Source: Monocercomonoides exilis
Lineage: Eukaryota; Preaxostyla; Oxymonadida; Polymastigidae
Direction of reading: 5' to 3'
Length of the DNA: 64,000 nucleotides
Assembly (NCBI GenBank): GCA_001643675.2
Contig: LSRY02000003.1
Coordinates: forward strand, 437,001 to 501,000
Positions 24,201 through 37,330 of the stretch are shown here, piece by piece (positions within the stretch are counted from its first letter, which is position 1; each line of letters starts with the position of its first letter). Under the pieces are notes generated by a model. It was not told the origin of the DNA. It saw nothing but the letters and a program-made list of their open reading frames with translations, and searched no databases. The translations under genes were made by a program, and so were the position numbers.

Positions 24201-27200
24201 CATCAGTTCATCATTCATCTGTTTGAGATATTTCTCGTCAAACTGCTCCCAGCAAGCATCATTATCATTATCATTCTCATCTTCTGTCTCTGTTTGGTGG
24301 TTTTTGTGATTTCCAATGGAAGAAGGCAGTAAAAGTCTGAGAGAATGCATTGTGCATAAAGTGAGTGCCAGTAGCAACCAGCAGCCAGGGTTGTGGGGAG
24401 ACATCGCAATTGCAATGAAACAGCAGCGCAGTGAAACAGACAGAAGAGATGAACAAATATAGCGCTTGGAGATGAGAGAAAGGAGGTCTGAATGAAGAGA
24501 AGAAGAAGAAGATTCAGAATTTGATTCAGACAACAGAGATGACAGCAACTTTGACGTGTCAAATGGGAAATTGACATGTTCCCTATTGTTTTCATGCAGA
24601 ATTCTGTTGATCTGCAATTTGATAGAGTTTATGAGACGAATAGCCTCGAAGCGGAGAAGCGATGAAATGTCAGTCCAAAGTGTGAGTGTGGATGAATACA
24701 AAGGCGAATGAACGATGCTGAGCAGAGCGGTGATTGACTTGAAAAGGAGATGGGAACGAGAAATGGAGGAGAAAGATGAACTGGATAAAGAAATGGAAGA
24801 ATAAGAGGAAGAAGAAGAATTAATCAAAGACAATTGCATCTCTCTTTGTTGATTTTGTTCCAAAGATTGGCATTCTTCAATGAAAGAACCAGAAAGCGAC
24901 AGAACGCCAGGCCTCTCATCTGAATGCTTGGCAGCGACGAATGCGAAGTCTGCAAGATACTTCTGCAGCTGATAGAACAAATGGTCAGGAATCTCAGAAT
25001 ACGAAGAAGATGCCTCTTCATCTCCTTCTTGTTGTTGTTGTTTTCTTTGTTCTTCTTTTCCTTCTTCACAATTTGCATTTCTATTTCCTCCTTCAATCAA
25101 CACTCCATCATCATCCTTTCTGTTTCTATTGATCTTCCTCGTCTTCAGCATCCTCTCACAAAACACAATCCCGTCCATTGCTGCATCTCTTGCCCAGCCG
25201 AAGAAGCCGTTTGGCACAATGAAGAGATGAATGTGTGTGTGGAGGATTCGGCATAGGCTGCTCCACAGAATTGTTTGGAGTGGGTGGATGATGAATGGCG
25301 GAAGAGCAATGTTTGCAAAGGAATAGGGAAGCGTTTGGAAGGAAATGAATGAGAAATCTTCATTTGTAGAAGAAGAAGAAGAAGAACAAGACGCTTCTGA
25401 TGCCTTTTGGATCTGCAAATTATCAGAATTTAAATGTGTTTCTTGTTTTCCCTCTTCCTCTATTCCATTTCGTGCCATTCTATTCTTCTCTTCCCTTAAA
25501 TTCTTCATTGAAAACCTCTGCACTTTCGTCAGATCTGCATCAATCATCTTCATCGCTTTCACTGCCTCTGACGAACGCCCTGCTTCAGCCATACAAATCT
25601 CATACCGGATTTGGAGAAGCACATAAAAGAAGAACAAAAGAGAAGACTGCTCAAACAAAGGAATAGAGAAAGCGGAGGAAGAGGAAGAGAACAAAGCAAC
25701 AAAGGAGAGGAGAGAACGAGGAGTGAATGAGGAAACAAGAGAAGAGGTGATAGAATTGACTGAGGCTTGCGAAAAGTTGAAGTCTTCAACTTTGAGTCTC
25801 AAAGAAGAGGAGGAGGAAGAAGAGGATGATGATGATGAGATAGAAGGAGACTTTAGAGATTCTTCTATCTGAATATATCCAATTCGTAATGCGTCTTCCA
25901 GCAGTCCATTCACACACGGGTGCTCATTTCTCAATGTTCCTTCTTTCTCTCCTTCTTTTCCTTTTCCTTCTTTTCCATCCTTCTCAATTCTATTTGTTTT
26001 CAAATGTATTTTCTGATCATTTGCATTATTTCCTTCCACAGCACTCAACATCTGCACCCTCTCACAATGTTCAGAGGCGTGGCGATAAAGTCTCATCGCT
26101 GCTTCAATTTTGCCTTCCTCTTCAAATTCACACCCAAGCAGCGCAGACAGCAGTGCATCCCAACCGAAATTCGATGGCGAAAGACGCAGAGAAAGAGAAA
26201 GGGTGTTTGAAGGGAGAAGAGAAGAGTAGGAAAGGAAGGAGTTGGTAGAGGATGCGCGAGAGGAGGAAAAGGGAGATGCAAATGAAGAAGAAGAGGAGGA
26301 GGAGGAGGAAGGTGGAAGAAGAGCAGAGCAGAAAGAAAGAGGAGAATGAAGAAAGAGAACAGATGACTTGTTCATTTCATTGAATATCGGAATCAGCTTC
26401 ACAACTTGCTTGATAATCTCTTCAAAATGATTGTGTTCTAATGAAACAGCATTTCCTGCATCTTTGTTTATCATCTTATTCACCTGAGAATCAAGAGCTG
26501 AATTATCATTGCTGTTATTGATATTATTACTATTATTATGATGATGATCTTCCGTTGCCTTCATCTGCCTTCTGCTTATCAAATCGAGCGAAATGGCGCG
26601 CCAGCCCCATTTCAATGAGTGCGAATGCTTCAGAATGTGCAGCAAGAACACAACAGAAGAGACAGAAGGCGAAAAAGAGGAGAGAATTTCATCTTCTATG
26701 ATGTCGAGTGATGAAAGAGTTGCATTAAAGGTGTTCAAAACAGATAAAATTCCATCTTTTTTGCTCATTTCTTCACCATATTTTTCATTCGAAAGCAGTT
26801 TTTTCACGATTGCAGAGGCAATTGACAGCACATCTGACAAGCGATCAGTCAATTTGAGAACAGAAAGTGTCTGCTCGCCGCTTTCTTCGTCTTCTGGCTG
26901 AAGTCGATTGGCTTCAGAGAAGAAGGAAAGGGCAGAGCGGAGAGAAGATAAGGATTCGTTGATGTCTGTGATAGGAGAGGAAGAGGAAGAAAATGAAGAG
27001 GAGGAGGAGGAGGAGGAGGAGAAAGAAGAAGAAGAAGAAGAAGAAGAAGAAGAAGAAGAAGAAGAAACAATTGAATTTGCCCCTTTAGTTTCACTCTGGC
27101 TTTCACTTTCTTTCATCTCATTAAGTTTTGTAAAAGGCAGGCTTTTATACAACTTTGATGAGAAGAACAGGAGAAGAGAAGAATAACCAGCGCCAACAAG

Positions 27201-30200
27201 AGCACGTGTATTCCCTTTGACCAACGAAAGTGCAGAGAGAAACAGCAGTTGTGGCTGGTTTTGTGGAAGAGATGGGTCAAATTGAGGGAGATGGCTTATT
27301 TTGCAGTGAGAAGAAGGGTGAAATGAAGAATTATTTGAGGTTTTGTTGGATTGAAGAGGAGAAGAAGAGTATGAAGAAGGAAGAAGAAGAGAAGTGTAGC
27401 GACGCATGAGGACGAGAATACCAGCTCCGATGAGAGAGAAAGAGAGGAGGGAAGACAAATGTGTTGGGGAAGAAATGAAAGGAGAGGAGGAAGAGGAAGA
27501 AGAAGAAGAAGAAGAAGAAGAAGAAGAAGAAGAAGAAGAAGAAGAAGAAGAAGAAGAAAGAAGTCTTTCTTTTCTTTTGGAGTCTGAAAGGACATCAATT
27601 GCGATTGAGAGAGGGTTGCGAAGTGATTTGAGGGAGAGAGAAGAATAAACATTTCTGATAGCAGAAGAGTTGCTTGATGCAATGTTAGTGGCTGATTCAG
27701 AGCTTAACTGTTGACTTGCAGAAATTGAAGAAGAAGAAGAAGCAGAGGAGGAAGAAGATGATGTTGTTGATGCTTTATCGAAAATTTGATCTCCCAATAA
27801 AACATTCATCGAAAGAGTGAACAACATTTGTATTCTGTTCAAAAGCAGTGGTTTCAGAACATAAACTCCATCAAAGTTGTTATTCTGGTTAATTTCTTTT
27901 TCTCCTTCTTCCTCTGCTTCTTTTGCTTCTGTCATATGTTTTTCATCACATTCATTATCACAACTATCTTTGTTATTCCCCTTTCTGTTCTTTCTGAAGA
28001 ATATTGCTTTCAACACAGAAGAATAAAACGAATTGACAATCTTTCTGTTGTTAGCACCTTCTGACACATGACATCCATTGAAGTTGCTTCCATTTGCATT
28101 GGAATCGAATAACTTTCTTTTTTCATTCATATTTTGATCATTTCCATTGCTTTGCCTAAGTTTTGAGCTATCTTGCTTTGTTTTTTGGTTTTTGGCCTTC
28201 TTTTCTTCGCAAATTTCTTCTTCTTTCTTTTCTATTCCGTTTTCTTCTTCATTTTCATTTTCCTCTTCTTCTTCCTCTTCTTCCTCTTTATCTTCGTCTT
28301 CATTTGTAAATATCCAACCAAAATTCGTGTTCTGATGAAGAAACAGCGACAAGTTGAGGAAAATCGAAAGAGGAGGGCTTCTCAGCTGAGAAAGAGGAAG
28401 CAATCTAACAGACTGAATGAGAGATGAATGAGAAATGGAAGAAGAAGAAGAAGAAGAAGAAGAAAATGATGATGATGATGAAGAAGTATCATTATTTTCT
28501 TCCTCTATTTCAGTCAAAACCACCAGCGGAACGGTCTCTGCCCCATTTCTCAGCAAATAATCAGCAGAAAGATTGTTCTTATGAGAAGAATTAGAATAAG
28601 ATGAAGAATAAGAAGAATTGCTATTTATTTTGTTATTACCATTATTATTCAAATCATCCTTATTCTGCTGAGCCAGCACATTCACTCCAAAAGAAACCTT
28701 TTTGTTCAGCTGAGTCGGATGGCAGTCTCTGAACAGGGAAAGAAGGCCACACAAAACAGACCAGGCGAGAAGAGAAAGAGATTGAGCAAGATAGAAACTG
28801 AGAGGGCGAGGGATGAGTGAGCCTATGAAAAGAGGAGAAAATGAGGAGGAGGAAGTGTTTTGTGGCTTTTCAGATAAAAATGATGTTTCAGTTGTTGTTT
28901 GAGGAGTTAATTGACTTGTAAATTCTCCATTTTCATTGAAAACTTCGTGACTTAGCTGATTTTCATTCAATTTGTCCTTCTTCATGCATTCAAACGCCAA
29001 CTCAAACAGATTCTCTATCGAAATCTTGTTAGACAAATTGCCTGCTCTTGTATTCACCGAAGATCTGTTGTTTGAAGAAGAAGAAGATGACGATGATGAT
29101 GATGATGAATCAGAATCACAAGAATCACAAGAAGAAGAAGAAGAAGAACAGCATTTCTTATTGTACTTCCCAAACTTCTCCATCTCCACTCCCACCATCT
29201 CTGCAATCATCACCACAGCCTCGCTGAATGCAGCGATTGCCATCAGCCAATGAGCCAGATGCGTTGCCTTTGAAAAGCAATGCATGCCAACCTCTATCAG
29301 CCACACGAGAGAAGGCAGCTGTGTCTGCTGATAGGAATACAGTAGGCAGAAGAGAGGAGAGCGGGATGAAAGAGGAAGCTGAGAGGAAAAAGAAGAATTG
29401 GAAGAACTTGAAGAATTAGAGGAAATTGAAGGATTCGAAGGATTTGAGGTATTTGTGGCTGAAGTGATGGTGGAGGGCTCAAGAGGCCGGGGAAGAAGAG
29501 GGAGAGGCAATGGGCCACGGGAAATGAAGTGAGAAGAAGGAGAAGGAGAAGAAGATGATGATGAAGGTGAAGAAGAAGTGATTGAGGAGGAAGGAGAATG
29601 AGAAGGAGGGGCAAAAGAGCTGTTATTGGTTGTGAAATGGAATGGAAGGTGTTTTGAGGAAGAAGAAGAAACAAAAGGAGAGTAATGAGACAGAATGCAG
29701 AGGATGCAGAAGAAGAGGTTGGAGTCTGTGCAAAGTTCGGAACAAACATTGGAAGAAGAAGAGAGAGAAGAAGAAGAAGAAGAGGAAAAAGAAATTGAAG
29801 AAGAAGAAGCAGAATTAGAAGTAATAACCAAATTTGATGAATTACCATTATTATTATTAACATTACTATGGCAGCATTTCTCTCCATTCATCCTCAGCAA
29901 CAATGAATCAGAAGGCACAATATCATCTGCCCCACACAAACAAGGCTGGTTGAAGTCAGCTGCGTGCAAATGGAAGAAGCTGGGCATCCATCTTTCAGTA
30001 GGAAGAAGAGAAAGAAGCTGCAAAGAAGAAGAAGATGATGATGATGATGATGAATTTGAAGAGGAAGAAGGAGAAGAGGAAGAAGAAGAAGAAGAAGAAG
30101 CATCCGTCAGTGATTTCGCCTGTTCTGGCAGTAGGAACAGCGAGTGATGGTGTGTTTTGCTCTTCTCCCAGCCGATTTTGTCTCTGATTGAGGCACACTG

Positions 30201-33200
30201 AATGGAAAGGATGTGGATCAGCTTTTGTACCTCTATGCCCCAGTTGTCCTGGCGATAGTAGACAGAACGAAGCGCCCGTTCAAGAAGCTTCAGGGAGTGG
30301 AGAAGATAAGAGAGAGAGGAAGAAGAGAAGGAGGAGGAAGAAGAAGAAGAAACAGAAGTTGATTGAGGGGTATAATCGAATGAAGAATATTTAGTCTGAT
30401 TTGTGCTGGTTGCAAAAGCAGAGGGAAGAGAAGAAGGGTACAAATAATCGCCAGACGGGTAGAAAGAGAGGGGAGAAGAGGTGACTGTGTGGATGTGCAG
30501 CTGAAGCAGAGGAGAAGATAGAGAATGCTGAGCAACCTCATAAAAAGCTGTTTTTGTGGCGTCTGTGTCAGCAAAAGGGGATTTCATTGAAAGTTTTTTG
30601 GATGAAATGGAAGAAGAAAAAGAGGAGGAGGAGGAAGAAGAAGAAGCAGTGTTCGACTTATTAGCTAAACTAATCAATTTCCTCTGTGCAAAGAAAGGGA
30701 CATCTGAATACAGCAGAAGAGAAGAAGGCAGAATGAATGGAGAAACCAATGAAGATTTGGTCATTTGAAGAAGTTGTTTGACAAATGTAACATAAGCTTC
30801 ATCATTGGTACGTCTGGCTAAGGAAGCTGATTGTAACTTGAGGAGAATAAATGTATCTGAAGAAAAGGGGATGTGGAAGAGAAATATGTGATGTGATGTT
30901 TTTATTTTGTTTTGTGAATCATTTATAAGACAGTTCAAATAAAAATAAAATAAAATGATAAAATGATAAAATAATTAAAATTGAAACAAACCATTGCGAC
31001 TGACACTTCCTTCTTCCTTTTCTCCCCTTTTTCTCTCCCCCGTGTTCATCACAGCCTGCTCCTGAAGTGTGATGTTCATCCAATGCAGCTGAGCAGCCGG
31101 CAGATGAGGAAACGAGTGGGCAAAGCGTAGGGCGATGCTTCTTTTGAATGAAGAAGAAAGAAGAGAAGAGTCTTCTTCAGCGAGAAGAAGATACTGCTCA
31201 AAGGGAAGGGACAAGAGGGAGGTGATGGAGGGATCAGAGGAAGAAGAGGAGGAAGAGGAGGAGGAAGATGAAAAAAGCCTGAAACGAGAAGAAGGATTGG
31301 AAGAAGAAGAAGATGATGATGATGATGATGATGATGAAGTGTGAATTGGAGTGATGCAAGCAAACACAGCACATTCCAATGCAAGTCGTTGGCGTGCGAT
31401 GAAAGTGGCGTTTTTAAGCAAATTGGAACTATTTGAATCACATTGAGAATGAGAAATGTTGAGAGGAAGAGGAGAAAATGAGGAAGAAGATTGAGAAGAA
31501 GAAGAAGCAGAAGCAGATGAAGAAGCAGATGAAGAATAAGCCAACGAAGCATTCATTTGTGAATTTTCTGTCTCGTTTTCTTTCAATTCCTTCTGATGCA
31601 ATGCTTTGCAATAAGACAAACGCGATATTATGAACATGTTCATCAGTTTTGTATACAAAATGGATGGAGACGCAAAATAAAGTGGCTTGAAATGCTCAGC
31701 CACGTTATCATAAAGAGGGTCTTTTAACTTTTTCCCAGAAGAATGAGAAGAAGAAGAAGGCACAACTTTTGAAGAATAGCTCGTTTTTTGCTCGTTTCCA
31801 AACAAAAAAGAAGTGATTGAATGGACAAAATCCCAAACGCTGCAAAATGCGGTGAAAATGCGGCTTGTCCAGCAGGGAAGATCAATTGGCAGTGCTTCAC
31901 CGCCAATGATCAGTCTATGTGGTTTGAAAAGTGAACTGCTCTGTGTGTTGATTGAAGTTGATTCACCTTTAGAAATATCTGATGAATTTTCAGTTTGTGA
32001 CGAAGATTTGTCTAAGGAAGATGTACAAGTTTCAGAAACAGTCGCATCAGCAGCAGCAGAAGAGAAAGAATAGGAGAAGGAAGAAGAAGAAGAAGAAGAA
32101 TCTGCTTCTGTGTCATCTGAATGGCAATCTTTGTCTTGTTGTGCTGTCCAGTTCACTCCAAACAGAAGCAGCTCAAAGGCGTCTCTGATATCTCTCTCAT
32201 ACTCACTCCCACTCAGCAGCCTTTCAAAGATCGCTTCTCTTCTGTTGCTCCTCCTCATCTCGTCGTTCTTCTTAGCCTTCTCTTTCTCTCTCTTCTCCCG
32301 CTCTGTTTCCCGCTGTGGAGTTGAATATGTGCTTGTCGTATTCAAAGTGGCTGCTGCCTTTGGACCTGCATAAACGTACTGATTACCTCCACGCCCTGGT
32401 CGAGCTGCACCTCCAGCAGCTTGCATATTTGCTTCTCTGGCGCGCCTCTTCTCTTCCTGTGCCTCCTTTGCGATGGCCTCTTGCTCTCTTCGTTTTTCCT
32501 CAAGGACCCACTCTTCTCCCTCTTTCGCTAGAGCTTCTTTCCCTTTCTCCGATCGGTATTTCCAAATAAGTCCAAGAATAAACAAAATTCCTCTTTTGCA
32601 TCCATCGCATGGATTTTGTGTAAACTCTTCATCTGTCTCGTTTGTGGTTGATTGTAAAATTGTGCTTTCTTTGCCTTTCAGATACAAATCAAATTGTGAC
32701 TGTAACATGGTGAAAAAATGGTTTTCTTTGCTTAGTTGTTTTTTACATATAGAAAATTCTTTTGATTCGATCATTAAATTAAAATTTACTGCGGCTAAAA
32801 GATGATACTGCATTGTTCCGATTAAAAATTTGGAAAAATTGTCAATAGTGCTTTCGCAATTATGATGGTGGAGAAGTTGAAGTTGAATAAGTTGTAGAAA
32901 AGTTCGATTCACCTTTGATGCAAATGCCATGAATTGTTCTTTTGTTGCAGATTGTGAAAAAGTCGTGTTTAACGGATCAAATGCATAAAAGTCGTTGGAA
33001 GATGATAACTCCATAGATTCCCAATTTATTGAGGAAAAAAAAGATGTATGACTAACTCTCTCTCCACCATTTTCAGATTTTCCAATTTGTGTGGCAGAAG
33101 GAAATATGCGTGGAAAAGTATCAAGAAACACTTCAAAAGATAAAAACAGTAAAAATATTAAATTACAGCACATGAATTCTATATTTCATACAATGAAATT

Positions 33201-33441
33201 GATTTTCAAATAGCGAGCATAATTCCTTTAAAGGTTTTTCTGAATCTTGAGAAATAAGATGTGCTTTTGTAAAAGATTTTTCGCAAGTTAGATAATCTTC
33301 TTTAAAGCTCAGTGATTTCCCCAACAATAAAAACGCTTCTTCTGATTCTCCATTTTTTGCAATTGATTTTTTACAAAGGGAAATGCATAAATCAAAATTT
33401 TGAATTGTAAGTGCCTCTTTTGCGCTTGTTAATTCTGACAT
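15240..33441 (-). CDS. Giant (~5893-aa) TPR protein with poly-Ser tracts
   Basis: Four exons join with matching phase: 33441-33192, 33130-30992, 30856-15941, 15616-15240 (introns 61, 135 and 324 nt; all phase 1). The third exon alone is 14,916 nt. The N-terminal ~80 residues form TPR helices (AKEALTIQNFDLCISLCKK, then EAFLLLGKSLSFKEDY), and similar helix pairs recur far downstream (for example GCEFEEEGKIEAAMRLYRHA near 26.1 kb, SPQAWINRAALEHTIARL near 23.65 kb). The layout of an N-terminal TPR array and a very long repeat solenoid recalls Ski3/TTC37, the TPR scaffold of the Ski-exosome complex, but that protein is about 1400-1600 aa and I cannot prove orthology. Between helices lie dozens of Ser, Asp/Glu and Asn tracts, one with more than 20 consecutive serines (about 27490-27560). 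The ATG at 33441 lies 216 nt from the divergent synthetase start. Confidence 0.8.
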
Positions 33442-33657
33442 TCAAAAATTTTGTAATAGTTTATTTGATCAGAAATGAGAAAAAATCAACACTCTTTCGT
33501 TTGTCACATATGGAACGTATTTTATTGTAAGCTATTTCATCATCACAATAATATCATTGAACTCATCAGAAAAAAATTTCCCCACAATTTTCATTTGTTC
33601 TTCAATTGTTAAAAGGTTTGATCAAAAGGCAAAAACTGAAATTACTCGAAATTGAGA
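33442..33657. promoter_or_regulatory. Divergent promoter region, TPR gene / GlnRS
   Basis: A 216-nt gap separates the two divergent ATGs (33441 minus, 33658 plus). The gap must hold at least the core promoters of both genes. It is AT-rich with no TATA-type motif I would defend. The assignment rests only on position. Confidence 0.5.
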
Positions 33658-36652
33658 ATGAGCGAAGGTATTTTGATTATTACTTGTTTTTGTGAAACTT
33701 GATTATTGTGATTTTTTATACTGTATATTTTCAGCGAAGCAATGGGTTTTGTCTGTGAACTTTCTTCCAGAGGGAGAAGAAAAATCAAAAGCCGAAGAAC
33801 TTTTCAAAGAGTTTGAGTTCTCACTTTTTATTGGAGATTTTACTTAATATGTATTTCAAATTTTTTATTTCTTTTACAAATTATTTGTTACAGATTCGGA
33901 TTAATTGAAACAAAAATTGTTAAAAAGGATTTTGCACAAGTTATTCTACCTTCTCGAGATGATTGCGTAAAGGTATATTGCAGTGTTCAATGTTAACATT
34001 TGATATTAGAAAAATTATTAGGCAATTGCCGCTGTTAATCATTATCAAGTTGGATCAAAACAAATTTTGGTATCATTTGCTGATCCTGATGAAAATGTCA
34101 CCACATTGGCTCTTGACGGATTTTCAGAAGTACCAACAGAAGAAAATGTTCGAGATCTTGTTCTTCCATTTTGCAAGCCACAGTTTATAAGTATTTCACA
34201 AGATAAACGTTCTGGAAGGATAACAACACTTGTTGATATGTATGGAAAGGAAGCAAAAGTTATCAAAAAAGCCATTTCTGAAGGGAAATTCCAAACAAAA
34301 GAAGGGAAGCCAATTATTGCTAAAGAAAGCAAAAAGAGAGCAGCTCCTGTCGCAGCAAAACCGAAGCCAGAGCAAAAGCCTGCACAAAGCAAAGCAGCTC
34401 CATCAACTTCATCTTCTTCGCCTGCTCCAGTTGAAGAATTGTATGATCCTCTGGAATATGCTCTTCCAGGAATAGAAAAAGATGAGGTCTGAAATCTTTA
34501 AATTATTTTGATTTTTTCACTTTTAAAACTCCATTTTAAATATTGAAAATTCTTACATCTTATTTAACGACTATATCTATTATTTTTGTGTGTTTTTATT
34601 ATTTCTAACAAATTTTAGAAAGTCTTGCCTCAGTTTCCAAAACCAATGAAGCTGGAAACACGTGATGAGACAGATTCACCTCAAGTTCTTGCTGAACATC
34701 ACAAATGGCTCAAAGACCACAACGTCACAATTGTCACAAGATTTCCTCCAGAACCAAACGGTTTTCTTCACATCGGCCACGCAAAAGCCATGTTCCTGGA
34801 CTTCGGACTGGCGAATTTGGAGAACACGAAAGGAGATAAGTTGAAAAGCGAAGGCGCAACAGATTCATCCGTTGCAGGAATAACATATTTGAGATACGAC
34901 GATACAAACCCAAAGGGAGAGAAGCAGATTTACATCGACACAATTAAGGAGACAGTCGAGTGGATGGGCCATCGCCCGTGGAAGGTGACCTACACGTCAG
35001 ACTATTTTGACCAGCTGTACGAATATGCAATCGAACTGATCAAAAGAGGACTTGCGTATGTTGACCATACACCAAAGGCGGAGATCAAAAGACAGAAAGA
35101 CAACGCAATTGAATCGAAGTACCGCAACCGGAGTGTGGAAGAAAACCTGAGGCTGTTTGAAGAAATGCGTCTTGGCCTGTATGCAGAAGGAGAGTGCGTG
35201 CTGAGGCTGAAGATTGACATGCACCACCCGAACTTCAACATGAGAGATCCCATCATTTACCGTGTGATCTATCTGCCTCATCTGCGTTCAGGGGACAAAT
35301 GGTGCATCTACCCAACATACGACTACTCTCACTGCATCTGCGATGCCCTTGAGAACATCACCCACTCGCTGTGCACGATCGAGTTTGAGATTCGGCGGGA
35401 CTCATACTTCTGGCTGTTGGACGTGCTGCACCTGCACAAGCCAGTCGTGTGGGAGATGTCGCGGCTGAACATGTCGCACTCTGTGATGTCCAAGCGGAAG
35501 GTGAATGCGCTTGTGTCGAAAGGAATCGTGTCCGACTGGGACGATCCGCGTTTGACGACGATGATGGGGCTGAGGCGTAGAGGATTCTCGCCAGAGATTC
35601 TGCACTCGTTTGTGCGGAAGGTGGGCATCACCAGAAACGAAAATCTGATTCAGTTCAATCTGTTGGAGTATTGCGCAAGGAAGTATCTGAATGAGAATGC
35701 ACGGAGAGTGATGGGGCTACTGGATCCGATTGAAGTGGTGATTGAGAACTTTGATGAAGGACGCGAAGTCGAACGAGAGAAGGAAGAGAAGGAGAAGATG
35801 AGTCTGCACTGCGAAGAGAGAAGCTCTGCTTCTTCTTCCACTTCGGCTGGAGGCGAGTGCTGCTCGAGCATTGAACTTCTTCCTGCACCTGATTTCCCAT
35901 CACATCCAGAGTGGGGCACGCATATTCTTCCATTCACCAACCGCATATTGATCGACAGCAGCGATTTCAAAGAGGTAGATGAGAAATGGTTTTACGGGCT
36001 GGCTCCAGGGAAGGAAGTGGGTCTGAAGTATGCATACAATCTTGTGTGTACATCATATGAGAAAGACCCGAAAACAGGCAAAGTCACTTTGATCAGAGGA
36101 AAGATTGACAGAGCACGCAGCAGAAAAGTGAAAGGGCATTTGACTTGGGTTGCAATCACAGAAAAGCCATTCGATTTGCCTGTCAAGTCTTCATCAGCTT
36201 CAAGTTCAAGTTCTGCCTCTGCTGATTCTGAGTGTGTTGTCCGCATTCAGTCTCCATTAAAGTGCACTGTAAATTGCTTTGACCATCTCTTCAAGTCAGA
36301 AAACTTGAGCGAGTCGCCAAACTGGCTTGAGGAGCTGAACCCGAACAGCATTACGAGCTATCCTAATGCTGTTGTTGATGTGAGTGTGCTGCAGGGCAAC
36401 AGCAGGAGAAGAACGAACGGTGAATGTGCTTCCTCCTCTTCTTCCTCTTCCTCTTCCTCTTCCTCGGTCGTTGGGCTGAAGGAGGAAGACTGCTTCCAAT
36501 TTGAGCGTGTTGGTTTCTTCTGTGTGGATAGAGAGTCCTTCATTCCTCCATTTAGTTCGGCTTGTTCATCCGCTAAGCCTTCTCCTTATTCACCAAAGCT
36601 TGTTTTCAATAGAACTGTTTCTCTGAGGGAAGGAGAAAAGAGAGCGGAGTAA
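33658..36652 (+). CDS. Glutaminyl-tRNA synthetase with RRM-like N-terminal extension
   Basis: Class I GlnRS charging tRNA-Gln in the cytosol. Five exons join in frame: 33658-33667, 33735-33810, 33894-33972, 34022-34486, 34619-36652 (887 aa). The synthetase core starts near residue 215. The PPEPNG/HIGH motif (FLHIGHAKAM) is near residue 261; YLRYDDTNP, the tRNA-acceptor region and the KMSKS equivalent MSKRK (about residue 498) follow, then the GlnRS-type beta-barrel anticodon domains. The N-terminus is not the usual YqeY-like domain: residues 1-75 look like an RRM (SVNFLP strand, helix AEELFKEFG, strand DFAQVILPSRDDCVKAI), with a second similar unit to about residue 160 and an Ala/Lys/Pro linker. 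Low-complexity Ser inserts interrupt the C-terminal domains (35826-35850, 36428-36466). The exon 4/5 join is phase 0 and keeps the frame, but a separate small gene upstream cannot be fully excluded. Confidence 0.92.
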
Positions 36653-37330
36653 TTATGTTGTTTTTTCCATTTAAATAATAAACAAATATTAGAATAAGTA
36701 TTTTCTTTTTCTTTTTATTTCGTTTTGCAAACTTTTTTAATAATTTGCTTTTTAAGTATTCAAGCTTTTTCGAGCGTATAACAAAATATGTTTGGGACTT
36801 TGCATAAGATAATGGATTTTTTTTTTCATTTTTATTCCGAATCCTCACTTTTTTAAAATGAAAAATGAAAAAAAGTGAAGGAAAAGGGAAAGTGGATAAG
36901 TGTGAATCGCAAACTGATTCCAGGAAGATGCGTGATCAGGTTGCTGTTAACTTCAGTGACTGCTTGTTCATCGTTCATCGTTTATTTATGTTGGATATTT
37001 TCTTTTAAATGGATTTTTTGAAAATTTGATAACTATTTCTTTTATTTTTTCTAAATTTGTAATTTCATTTAACAGAAATTTTTAAAAAGATAAAGATAAA
37101 GATAAATAAAAATGTAAAATTGACAGTTTAAAAATAAATTTCAGCAAAACAGAAAGCATTAACAAAAGCAAAACATAACTGCATAAAGAAAGCATTAACA
37201 TAAATGATAAAAAAAACTTTTCCAGAAATTAATATTTTCGATGTCGAATTCTCAATATTACATAAAAAATACTTTATAAAGCCAAAGAATAAAAACAAAA
37301 AATATAAAAAATAAAAAATAAAAGCTCTCT
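36653..37330. other. Convergent intergenic spacer
   Basis: About 680 nt of AT-rich DNA between the converging GlnRS and lipase genes. It should contain both 3' UTRs. I see no gene, structured element or repeat beyond A/T runs. Confidence 0.6.
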
